Assembly (NCBI RefSeq): GCF_030123105.1 | Contig: NZ_CP126095.1 | Location: 4,960,001-5,024,000 of the forward strand | Source: Paenibacillus sp. G2S3 | GTDB lineage: Bacteria > Bacillota > Bacilli > Paenibacillales > Paenibacillaceae | Direction of reading: 5' to 3' | DNA length: 64,000 nt | In this document: one piece after another, positions 37,672 to 45,904 of the stretch | Position numbering within the stretch: position 1 is the first letter of the stretch | How the letters are laid out: each line of letters opens with the position of its first letter | Notes under the pieces: model-generated | Seen by the model: the letters and a program-made list of their open reading frames with translations, nothing else | Told to the model about the DNA's origin: nothing | Databases searched by the model: none | Position numbers and translations under genes: made by a program

Positions 37672-38496
37672 GTGTCAGCAAGCATTCAACGGCTATGCGA
37701 AATTGCAGGAATTGCACGCTCAAGCTATTACAAATGGCTAAATCGCAAGCCCAGCCCTCGTGAGCAGGAGAATGAGCAGTTGATCCAGGTAATGATGACC
37801 ATCTATGAGAAAGTGGAGCGCACTTTTGGGTACCGTCAATTAACTCTGCATATGCGCAGACAAACCGAAAAAACCATTAACCACAAGCGCGTAAAGCGGC
37901 TAATGAAGGTCCTGGGAATTCAGTCCGTTATTCGGAGAAAGAGGAAAAAGTATGCCAATGCTACTCCACAACAGGTCGCGGAGAACGTCCTAAACCGCAA
38001 CTTCCATGCGGATACGCCGAATGAAAAGTGGCTCACCGATGTAACGGAATTCAAGTATGGCAACGGCCAGAAAGCGTATTTAAGCGCTATTCTCGATCTC
38101 CATGATAAATCCATCGTCTCTTATGTATTAGGGCGTTCCAATAACAATCCACTTGTATTCCAAACGTTGAAACTCGCCTTACAAGAAGCCCCAGAAAACA
38201 GCCCATTGCTTCATAGCGATAGAGGCTATCAGTACACTTCACTGAGCTTTAAGAAGCTTCTGGATGGCAACAAAATGGTTCAGAGTATGTCCCGAGTTGG
38301 GCGATGCATCGATAACGGTCCAATGGAATCCTTCTGGGGGACCTTAAAATGTGAGAAGTATTATTTGCACAAGTACCATACCTTTGAAGAGCTTAAAAGG
38401 GACATTGAGGCCTACATTCACTTTTACAATTACGAACGGTTACAAGCAAATTTAAACGGCCGTAGTCCGATGGAATTTAGGACCAAGGCCGTTTAA
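37672..38496 (+). CDS. IS3-family transposase OrfB (DDE integrase domain)
   Basis: The GTG-initiated frame gives 274 aa, but the product is more likely made as a fusion with OrfA through the -1 slip at 37582. An HTH_21 segment (FGYRQLTLHMRR) is followed by an rve-type catalytic core: first Asp in WLTDVTEF, second Asp in LLHSDRGYQYTS, and Glu in CIDNGPMESFWGTLK. All three acidic residues are present and the frame is intact, so the element may still be active. Confidence 0.92.
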   Translation: MSASIQRLCEIAGIARSSYYKWLNRKPSPREQENEQLIQVMMTIYEKVERTFGYRQLTLHMRRQTEKTINHKRVKRLMKVLGIQSVIRRKRKKYANATPQQVAENVLNRNFHADTPNEKWLTDVTEFKYGNGQKAYLSAILDLHDKSIVSYVLGRSNNNPLVFQTLKLALQEAPENSPLLHSDRGYQYTSLSFKKLLDGNKMVQSMSRVGRCIDNGPMESFWGTLKCEKYYLHKYHTFEELKRDIEAYIHFYNYERLQANLNGRSPMEFRTKAV

Positions 38497-38621
38497 ACGA
38501 TTTTGATTATTTGTACTGTCTACTTGACGGGGTGCAGTTCAGACTTTATTTATCAAGTCTTGGTCCGCCGCTGCTCCTTTTAATGGATCAGTCTAATACT
38601 TAATTTTCACCAAACAACTAT

Positions 38622-40865
38622 TTATTCATCAATAGACTGTCTATAAGCGCTCGGTGAAACGCCGATTAACCGCTTGAAGGCCCTTCTGAAAGAATGTGAA
38701 CTGTTATAGCCCACCCGCATGGCAATCTCATCAACCGTATACCTACTATCTTTTAGCAGAATCATAGCCTGATCCATTCTAACTTTTATCAGATAGTCAG
38801 AGAAATTGACACCCGTAACCTCCTTAAACAATTGAGAAATATATTTTTCAGGCCGTTCCACCTGTTCAGCTACCCGGTACAGACTCAGCTCTGTATCCGA
38901 ATAATTCTCTACGGTATATTCCTTGATCTGCTTAATAATCTGAATATGAACATCCTTCTTTTTATTTGCAATAAGTCCGCACAGCTCTTCCATAATGACA
39001 AAAAATTCGGTCTGAATTATTTCAAGCCGTTCCGACGAACCAATGTCTATAATCCGCCGCTTCACACTCTCGATGTCTAGGTATTCTGTAAAAGCCTTTT
39101 GATCCAGAAGCTTAAGAAACGTCCCTTTTATTTCACCAACAAGCTGTTGCTTCATTTCCATGGATAATTCACGCTGTTCCATGTTCTGGGCAACGATCGC
39201 ACGGACAATCCGTTTAGCCTCCTCTAGCTCTCCAGCCCGAATAGTACTGATCAGACGTTGCTCTGTATCCAGTGGATAATAGTAGGTCGTATTCTCATTT
39301 TGGGCTTCGCTACTCCAGACAATTCCTTTTTTATTCATGTAGACGGCATATTCCAGAGCTTGCTTGGCTTGGTCAAAGGAAAGGCTAACCTCCGTTATTT
39401 CTGTGAAAAGATCACCGAAGCCCGCCTGAGTAGTAATACGGTACTCATTAAAAACGTACTGCGCCAAATTCTCCAGAATGTGAGTGATATTCTCTGCCTC
39501 ATGCGCTTTAGTCTCTTCTTCCTTGGAGAAAAACAGAGTTACAACTTTGTCAGAGCCCATATCCGTCATTAGTACATCCACTCCGAGATCCGATAGGGAC
39601 TGCTTCAGCAGCAAACGGGAAGCACTCAGCTCATTAAGAATCTCAACACTGTCCATACCGGCATAGCCGTTAATTTGCACGATTCCTACGTACCCACTGT
39701 TCTGTTTCAAGCTGATCCCCACCTGCTCGGCGGCTGTGAGAATCTCATCATTCGTTTTGAATTCACCTGCTAGCAGGCGCTTCAGGAATGCATCTCGGAC
39801 CAAGGGAAGCTGGCGATTAAGTTCGGTTTCCAGCAGCTTGTTCTTGGTGATCATATTGGCGATATTTCCGCTTAGAAAGTCAAATTCATTCTTTGCAGAG
39901 GCCTCTTCCTTGCCGAATTGGTCCTTCATTACGCTAAGCATGCGGTTGATTGGAGCGCTGTTACGATATGCTAATATCAGTCCTACAATCAAGCCGATGA
40001 TTAGCGTACCTCCCGTAATTTGTATCGAGATTCTCTTAATCTTGTTCGCATTCTCCATCAAAATATTTTGAGGAATCCCTGTCTGATAGACCCAGCCATT
40101 GGAATCGGATCGGGTAGTAATCACCAAATCGTCCTTGTAAAACTGACTAACCTTGTTCTTATCAAAAGCGGGATCGTCCGTCATTTGGATCATTTTCTGC
40201 TCATCGCTGCCTTGTAAAGCAATCGTATTCCCTTTGGCATCACTTATATGTACCCAGCCTCCGTATCGCTCGGTCAGGCCTGAGAGCAGGTTCGAAATAT
40301 TTTTCTCATCAATAATCACTACCGCGACAGCCGGCGAGGAATCGTTAAAGCTATCCAAGGGGAGAGACTGCATATATGTAATGACCGAGGTTTCCATCCC
40401 CCTGCTAACAAAATCACTGAGTGGCTTGATCTCGCCGCGGTGGGTTTTCTCAAGCACTTCTTTGGTCCAATCCTGTAGCGAAAGATCCTTATAGTTAAAA
40501 TTAGAGTAGTAATGTTCCGGTCGGTAAGAAGAGCCTGGGGTTAGAATTAGATTATAATTGGCGAGGTAAATATAATAGTCTTGCAAAAAATCATTAGTCT
40601 GACCGAAGGTCAAAACATTCCGCATTGTTTTCCAAATACCATAAACATTCGTCTCATTTTCGTTTTCATTCATGAGTACATTTAACTCCTGGTTGACAGC
40701 CAATTGCCTGGTAAAACCTTCAGCCTCCGCCATACGGCGCTCCAATATTTCCTGACTCTTCTGAAGCTGAGTGACTCCATTCTCAATCGAGATGGACTGT
40801 GTCACGGAGATCGAGGTTAGGTAGGACATGTATCCACCAATGCTGGGTATGACCAAAATGACCAC
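38622..40865 (-). CDS. Membrane-bound AraC-type regulator (YesS-like)
   Basis: The protein (747 aa as annotated from a GTG) has two membrane spans (N-terminal, and about residues 285-305) around a dCache-like extracellular sensor. A cytoplasmic middle part is followed by a C-terminal AraC DNA-binding domain (about 645-747: EKYISQLFKEVTGVNFSDYLIKVRMDQAMILL and RVGYNSSHSFRRAFKRLIGVSPSAYRQ). One protein thus both senses and binds DNA. The first span begins upstream of the GTG: the frame stays open to about 40920 (KYSNIFRKFLISYVV), with GGGGAGGGG at about 40914-40922, but no ATG, GTG or TTG follows. The true start is unusual or the sequence has an error. The GH27 gene upstream is a plausible target. 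Confidence 0.85.
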   Translation of the reverse strand: MVILVIPSIGGYMSYLTSISVTQSISIENGVTQLQKSQEILERRMAEAEGFTRQLAVNQELNVLMNENENETNVYGIWKTMRNVLTFGQTNDFLQDYYIYLANYNLILTPGSSYRPEHYYSNFNYKDLSLQDWTKEVLEKTHRGEIKPLSDFVSRGMETSVITYMQSLPLDSFNDSSPAVAVVIIDEKNISNLLSGLTERYGGWVHISDAKGNTIALQGSDEQKMIQMTDDPAFDKNKVSQFYKDDLVITTRSDSNGWVYQTGIPQNILMENANKIKRISIQITGGTLIIGLIVGLILAYRNSAPINRMLSVMKDQFGKEEASAKNEFDFLSGNIANMITKNKLLETELNRQLPLVRDAFLKRLLAGEFKTNDEILTAAEQVGISLKQNSGYVGIVQINGYAGMDSVEILNELSASRLLLKQSLSDLGVDVLMTDMGSDKVVTLFFSKEEETKAHEAENITHILENLAQYVFNEYRITTQAGFGDLFTEITEVSLSFDQAKQALEYAVYMNKKGIVWSSEAQNENTTYYYPLDTEQRLISTIRAGELEEAKRIVRAIVAQNMEQRELSMEMKQQLVGEIKGTFLKLLDQKAFTEYLDIESVKRRIIDIGSSERLEIIQTEFFVIMEELCGLIANKKKDVHIQIIKQIKEYTVENYSDTELSLYRVAEQVERPEKYISQLFKEVTGVNFSDYLIKVRMDQAMILLKDSRYTVDEIAMRVGYNSSHSFRRAFKRLIGVSPSAYRQSIDE

Positions 40866-40935
40866 ATAAGAGATTAAAAATTTTCGAAAGATATTGGAAT
40901 ATTTAAGCGTAGTGACCCCTCCCCTAAACCCATTT

Positions 40936-40949
40936 CGATAGCGCTATCA
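40936..40949. promoter_or_regulatory. Palindromic cre-like operator of the membrane regulator
   Basis: CGATAGCGCTATCA holds the perfect 12-bp palindrome GATAGCGCTATC (40937-40948). It is just upstream of the ribosome site of the 38622-40865 gene, and shares the TGATAGCGCT core with other sites in the window. Confidence 0.55.
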
Positions 40950-41084
40950 TTACCATAGGTTAAAACATTTTACTTAATAGTCAAGTGTTCAAGGCCAATT
41001 TTATAGCTTTTCAAACTTTCAGAATTGGATAAAAAGCAAAGATATACGCTGTTATCACTCCTTTTTATCGGCAACTCCGATTTT

Positions 41085-41559
41085 TTATCTTTTTGACGCG
41101 TTAATTCTTTTGATTCCGTTCACTCGCATGACGTGTGGAGCCTCCAGTGCCGCAGTAATTCCCTCCACCACATCCTCTGCATGGACATGCGCCAGTGTGA
41201 TGAACGGGAGCGGTGGTTTGGACCCAGCTTCCAAGACAGGAGGAATCCAGCCTGGGGAGGCTACAGCTCCAAAGCGAAGATTAATAAAGTCGGTATCTTT
41301 ATGACTGCGGTGAAAATACCGGGTCAACTCCTCGACCATCCCCTTGCTCAGCCCATAGGCATCCGCTGCCAAGCAGGGATGATCATCTGGGATAGTCTAG
41401 CCCGCTCAAATCCTTCACCGAATCAAAAGAACCCTGAACATACTTAAAAGCCCCTTCCGGAGCTTGACGTGACAGACAAATCACTGTATGTTTATCCGCC
41501 AAATACTTGACTAGAGCCGTTCCGATAAATCCACTTGCTCCGGTAATTAGAATATTCAT
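41085..41559 (-). pseudogene. Decayed NAD-dependent epimerase/dehydratase
   Basis: The N-terminal piece from 41559 reads MNILITGASGFIGTALVKYL, a Rossmann GxxGxxG start, up to LSGLDYP near 41390. After a frame change the sequence continues DDHPCLAADAYGLSKGMVEEL with the YxxxK catalytic motif, then LRFGAVASPGW and HVHAEDVVEGI, ending at 41085. About 70 residues between the cofactor site and YxxxK are gone and the C-terminus is short. Compared with about 290 aa for the family, this is an internally deleted and frameshifted remnant. GAAGGGAAG before the start is preserved. It lies 85 bp downstream of the GH27 gene. Confidence 0.8.
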
Positions 41560-41603
41560 GCTCATCTTCCCTTCTTTTTCTCGTCTCATATCATTCAGAA
41601 AAA

Positions 41604-41623
41604 AGGGGCCAAAGAAGGCCCCT
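41604..41623 (-). terminator. Terminator of the GH27 gene
   Basis: AGGGGCC-AAAGAA-GGCCCCT is followed by TTTTTTC on the reverse strand, 21 bp past the stop at 41644. Confidence 0.9.
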
Positions 41624-41643
41624 CCGTTCATTCATCGCTCAAC

Positions 41644-44600
41644 TTATTTTGTCCACTGTTCTCCGCCTTGTGTACTAGGCTTCGAGATATGGTCGGTCGA
41701 AGCCTCCTCAATATCACTGAATGCCCAGTGGGAGACTGGAACATCGTTCCACCCTGGCTGTGTGACCCCCATTAGCGGGCCTCTGCCCAAAACTCTGTTG
41801 ATAGCTGTAACGGCTTCCGCACGAGTAAGCTTGGAATTGGGGCGGAAAGTTCCGTCACTGTAGCCATTCATTATGCCTATATCTTGAGCTTTTAGAATCG
41901 CCGCCTGTGCCCAGTGGCCTGTGATGTCAGAGAAGCCACGGCCCGATGTTGTAGAATTCGGGCTCAGTATGGCCGCCAAACTAGCCATTTCTGCACGTGT
42001 CAATGGTTGATTAGGCTTAAAAGTGCCATCGCTGTAACCTTTCATTAGTCCCATCTTAGCTACTTTGGCAATAGCATCTGTCCCCCAATAGCTGGAGGGT
42101 ACATCACTGAATGTTACGCCTGATCCAGTGGCCTCTTTCTCAGCTACCTTCGCTAGGATGGTTGCCATCTCAGCACGAGTAATGGGAGCATCAGGTTTAA
42201 AGAAGCCGCCCGGATAGCCGTTGATATACGCCGAATGTTGCATCGTCTCGGTGTCATCCTTCCCATCAGTTCCAGATACCGGAGTTGGCGTCGGACTCAG
42301 GGTAGGTGTGGCTGAAGGCTGAACTGGAATAGACGGGCTTCCTGCATCAGTTGGTGTCGGTGTTGCTGCCGGCGTTGGTGTTGGTGTTGGAGGTTCCGTA
42401 GGGTTCGTTGTTCCGCCATCGCTGGTTGGGACTGTGAATATCAATTGATCCGTCAGCATGAGTTTACCTGATTTCTTGACAGCTTTAAGTGTGTGTAAGC
42501 CACTTGCTAATCCAGAAATACTGTAAATCTCCTGTTTAGTTAGCCGGCTTGAACTAAAAGCGTTTGCGGTATGAACTAGTTGTCCGTCCACATAAATATC
42601 TACTTCAGCTTGATTTGGACCCGTAGGTGTAATCAGGCGGATTCCAGTGCCCTTGAAGGTATATTCAAAGAAATCGCCGTCCACTGTCGTTGAATGCACG
42701 TCATTGAGATAATCGCCACCAATAGTAAAGCTAAGGATCAAATTCCCCACTGGTTGTGCTGCAAGATAAGATTTGTTCAGTGTAACACGGTCACCAGCTA
42801 CCGTATAATCGGTCCCAGGAACCAGATGATATGATCCGTTCGTAATGCCTATGAAGCTTTCTGGCTGTTGCAGAAGTGTCACCTCAATGTCCTCCTGAGC
42901 AGAAGGCGATTTATCAAAGCTCCCTGCTATCGGATTAATCATATTCGGAATCTCCACCTTAAGCATGTCAAGCAGCATGAATCTGCCCGATTTCTTCACG
43001 ACCTTGAGCGTGTGCAATCCATCCGAAAGAGCAGAGATGCTGTACAAGTTCTGCAGTGACAATTGTCCGTTATGATAAGCACTTACAGTTTCCTTGAATT
43101 CGTCGTCCAAATAAATATCCATATCTCCTTGTGACCCGTCTACCTCCGTGAACAGCTGAATCCCCGTTCCTCTGAAGGTATATTCGAAAGAATCACCGTT
43201 CTGCTCCGTATACTGCACATCGTCTTTATAGTCACCCAATCCTCTGCCACTACTGCGGTTCCAGGTGCCATTGTATTTGATTGTCGAATCATCGTTATTA
43301 ATCATCACATAACGAATGCCTGTAGAGTCGCTAATGTGTACCGCTAGTGTCTGTGGATCACCGGCGTTAAAGATGATGTTCAGACTTGCTAAGCCAGCAG
43401 CTTGCTGCGCAAGATATTCCTTCTTGATGGTCAATTTATCATTAGTCACCGTATAATCGTCTTCATGGAGTGCCACTCCATTATTTTCGATATTACTCAG
43501 CGTATTACCATTCAGATTAAGCGTGACTGTGACATCCTTCTGTTGTTCCGTTGCTTTATCAAAACCAGCGGATGTCGGAGTAATGGAACTGTTCTGACCC
43601 CCTGCCGGACTTTCTGTTGTCACTTTCAGCGCGTCGAGCAGCATATAATTTCCCGAGCCCTTGCTCACCTTAAGCGTGTGAGGCCCGTTAGAAAGTCTAG
43701 TTACACTATAAAGAGATTGTTGTACCTCTCTAGGTCCACTTGTATACGCATTTACAGTCTGTGTTGCCCCATCGTCCAATGTAACAATCATGTCTCCTTG
43801 CGATTCATGCTTTTCCGTCAGCAGCTCAATGCCTGTCCCCGTAAAGGTATAGTCAAAAGAATCGCCGTCAATCTCGGTATAATGTACATCGTTATTGTAA
43901 TCCGCATGTTCTCGAGAGGAGCTTACCTGCCATGAGCCGTTGTATTTAATATTGCTGTCATTATCATTAATGTAAACCACATTAGTAACCGTGATATTGT
44001 TTGCCGAAGCTGAATCCGCAGCAGGGTCAGCCACAGAGTTCAGAGCATCCTCTTGAGGAGTACTGGTAGCAGCAGCCGAGGAATCCTTAATTGTAATGTT
44101 CAGATCCTGCTTCCCTTCTAACAGCTCCTTGCCTCCATTTCGCTTCCAATCTCCGCTGTAGCGCATCCCTGTATCATCGTTATTAACAGCCGATGTCCCG
44201 CTTAGCGCGGTTACTTTAAGCATGCGAGAGGCATGGGGTTCAAGGATGCCACCGCTAAATTCCTTCTCAAAGGTTCCCAGCTCGGAATGACTCCATAAGT
44301 CGCGTACCGAAGCCGGACCTTCAAGGCCGAGATCACTCCATTTGACTTTAACCTCCGCACCCCGACTACCCAGATTGAACAGAGCTACGCTGTAGGTCCC
44401 ATCTCCATTATTGGCATACCAGACCTGCTGCTGGGTATCCATCGATACAGGATGACCAGGACGTCCCGCCTGATTTACAGCAATTACCTCATCATTTGTA
44501 AGCAGTTCTAGTCCATAACTATCCAGCCGTGTCATGTCATTCCCTGTATAGAGCGGTACGGAGGAAATGGACCAGAACGTCATCGCTGTCTTCCGCTCAT

Positions 44601-45549
44601 CCTTGGTCAGACCATCCATGGAGCCGTTACCAACGTTCAGAGAATCGAAGTCGTTCCAGCCACCAGGGCCTGCGTCCCGCCACCAAAGTGCTGCTTTGGG
44701 GAATAATCGAGAAATACTCGGCCATGCTGTTAACCCACTGCCGTCATAAGATTCAACATCCCAATCAATTCGCCATCCGTTAGCATATTTTTTCCAGAAT
44801 TCTACGTAATTGTGGTCGAGCGCCCAGGACAGCTCAAACCAGATGTTATTTCTATCCAAAGCCTTGGACCATGCTTCTACATCGCCGCGTGCATCCCGGC
44901 TCAAGTTGTCAATCCCCGACCCAGGGGTTACGCTGTCGAATTTGACGAAATCAATCCCCCACTCACCAAGCAAATCTGCAATGGAATCCACATACTTCTG
45001 GGCACAGGGATTCGTGAAATCAATTTTATAGGTGTAGGAATTCCAATAATCCATAATGGTAAGCGGCTTGGCCGTAATATCCTGAATACGACATTCGCCG
45101 CCTGTCCCATACACCTCAAGATTTCGGTTATATGCATCGATAGATACCCCCGGGATCAGATAGATCCCAATCTTTTGTCCATTATTATGAACATAGTCAA
45201 TAACCTCCTGAAATCCGTTCGGATAAAGGACTTCACTAGGAATGGGTCTCCCGTATTCATCCATATCGCCATTCCAGCCCGCATCAATATTAATGTATTC
45301 ATATCCATGGGCTTGCAGCTTCTCATGCATCGCGTCCGATTGCTTCTTAACGCTCTCCGCCGATGTCCAGTTTCCTGCCCCATCATACACTTGCATACTG
45401 TAACTGCTCCAGCCCATATACGGCTTTTGAGCCAAACTCTTCTCCGCCGCTTGCGCCACGTTACCTTTCATTCCTGTAAAACCGAACTGTGCCGCTGCAA
45501 TAATGAATACTAGCAGACTCATACCCAATCTTTTTCCCATTCGCTTCAA
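41644..45549 (-). CDS. SLH-anchored GH27 alpha-galactosidase with repeated accessory modules
   Basis: The protein (1301 aa) has a signal peptide to about residue 34 (AQA). The GH27 catalytic domain (about 36-330) shows KPYMGWSSYS, YINIDAGWN, DFVKFD with nucleophile Asp205 and GWRIDWDVE with acid/base Asp264; a C-terminal beta domain ends near 455. An alternating array follows: a 115-residue beta module (about 530-645), an X2-type Ig domain (655-740), the beta module again (745-860), a second X2 domain (865-945) and a truncated third beta module (948-1045). A Pro/Thr linker leads to three SLH repeats (about 1103-1290). It should remove alpha-galactose from polymers at the cell surface. The start is TTG near AAGGA, or ATG three codons on. 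Confidence 0.92.
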   Translation of the reverse strand: MKRMGKRLGMSLLVFIIAAAQFGFTGMKGNVAQAAEKSLAQKPYMGWSSYSMQVYDGAGNWTSAESVKKQSDAMHEKLQAHGYEYINIDAGWNGDMDEYGRPIPSEVLYPNGFQEVIDYVHNNGQKIGIYLIPGVSIDAYNRNLEVYGTGGECRIQDITAKPLTIMDYWNSYTYKIDFTNPCAQKYVDSIADLLGEWGIDFVKFDSVTPGSGIDNLSRDARGDVEAWSKALDRNNIWFELSWALDHNYVEFWKKYANGWRIDWDVESYDGSGLTAWPSISRLFPKAALWWRDAGPGGWNDFDSLNVGNGSMDGLTKDERKTAMTFWSISSVPLYTGNDMTRLDSYGLELLTNDEVIAVNQAGRPGHPVSMDTQQQVWYANNGDGTYSVALFNLGSRGAEVKVKWSDLGLEGPASVRDLWSHSELGTFEKEFSGGILEPHASRMLKVTALSGTSAVNNDDTGMRYSGDWKRNGGKELLEGKQDLNITIKDSSAAATSTPQEDALNSVADPAADSASANNITVTNVVYINDNDSNIKYNGSWQVSSSREHADYNNDVHYTEIDGDSFDYTFTGTGIELLTEKHESQGDMIVTLDDGATQTVNAYTSGPREVQQSLYSVTRLSNGPHTLKVSKGSGNYMLLDALKVTTESPAGGQNSSITPTSAGFDKATEQQKDVTVTLNLNGNTLSNIENNGVALHEDDYTVTNDKLTIKKEYLAQQAAGLASLNIIFNAGDPQTLAVHISDSTGIRYVMINNDDSTIKYNGTWNRSSGRGLGDYKDDVQYTEQNGDSFEYTFRGTGIQLFTEVDGSQGDMDIYLDDEFKETVSAYHNGQLSLQNLYSISALSDGLHTLKVVKKSGRFMLLDMLKVEIPNMINPIAGSFDKSPSAQEDIEVTLLQQPESFIGITNGSYHLVPGTDYTVAGDRVTLNKSYLAAQPVGNLILSFTIGGDYLNDVHSTTVDGDFFEYTFKGTGIRLITPTGPNQAEVDIYVDGQLVHTANAFSSSRLTKQEIYSISGLASGLHTLKAVKKSGKLMLTDQLIFTVPTSDGGTTNPTEPPTPTPTPAATPTPTDAGSPSIPVQPSATPTLSPTPTPVSGTDGKDDTETMQHSAYINGYPGGFFKPDAPITRAEMATILAKVAEKEATGSGVTFSDVPSSYWGTDAIAKVAKMGLMKGYSDGTFKPNQPLTRAEMASLAAILSPNSTTSGRGFSDITGHWAQAAILKAQDIGIMNGYSDGTFRPNSKLTRAEAVTAINRVLGRGPLMGVTQPGWNDVPVSHWAFSDIEEASTDHISKPSTQGGEQWTK

Positions 45550-45589
45550 ATCATCCTTACCCCCTCATGAAATGTGGTTAAAATTACTT

Positions 45590-45618
45590 TGATAGCGCTT
45601 TCTTTCGGAAAGATCATA
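45590..45618 (-). promoter_or_regulatory. GH27 promoter with roadblock-type cre-like operator
   Basis: Read in reverse: TATGAT (-10, 45613-45618), nine bases, AGAAAGCGCTATCA (45590-45603), 41 bp before the start codon. Same plan as at 35371-35398. Confidence 0.55.
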
Positions 45619-45790
45619 ATTGAATATGGATTTCCAAGATAGGTACATTTCGGTATTTTACGTACAAATAACCCAAAAACAGAGGGGCAAATAAACAGCA
45701 TAACAAACATAATTCCCTCGATTCTATGGAACTTAGTGAAAACACTGTACCCTGGTTATATTGGACAATCATAAAAAAACTCTTGTTTCC

Positions 45791-45819
45791 TTGTTCCAGT
45801 GATGAAAATCACTTACTAT
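45791..45819 (+). promoter_or_regulatory. Promoter with palindromic operator filling the spacer (receptor/peptide operon)
   Basis: TTGTTC at 45791-45796 and TACTAT at 45814-45819 are 17 bp apart. The spacer contains AGTGAT-GAAA-ATCACT (45798-45813), a perfect 6-bp inverted repeat. A protein bound there would block polymerase. The rest of the gene-free stretch 45619-45790 is AT-rich with nothing recognised. Confidence 0.6.
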
Positions 45820-45904
45820 ATTGGTAAAATAAAGAATAGTTTAGAGATACAAACAACATAGCAATAACAGATGAATGATATACATAGAAGAAAGGAAGAT
45901 CGCA

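Larger units (their letters stand above)
36875..38541 (+). mobile_element. Complete IS3-family insertion sequence (IS150-like)
   Basis: Imperfect terminal inverted repeats are TGATATGCTCCCCATACGG at 36875 and, in reverse complement, TGAACTGCACCCCGTCAAG ending at 38541; both continue with TAGACAG. The direct repeat GACT flanks the element (36871-36874 and 38542-38545), as expected for IS3-type target duplication. Two overlapping reading frames with a -1 slippery site encode the transposase. Length is 1667 bp. The host sequence joined across one GACT copy makes a terminator-like hairpin (arms 36858-36874 and 38555-38572), so the IS sits at its loop edge. Confidence 0.88.

Noticed and set aside
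38622..40865. Classing the YesS-like protein as a histidine kinase
   Set aside because: No HisKA or ATPase motifs; the C-terminus is a clear AraC DNA-binding domain.
44812..45513. Forward 233-aa open frame inside the GH27 gene
   Set aside because: Antisense shadow of the catalytic domain, whose motifs are unambiguous.
45700..45799. 33-codon ORF starting ATGGAACTTAGTG upstream of the peptide receptor, considered as a lost HTH remnant
   Set aside because: The translation has no helix-turn-helix pattern and lies in another frame, over the promoter.
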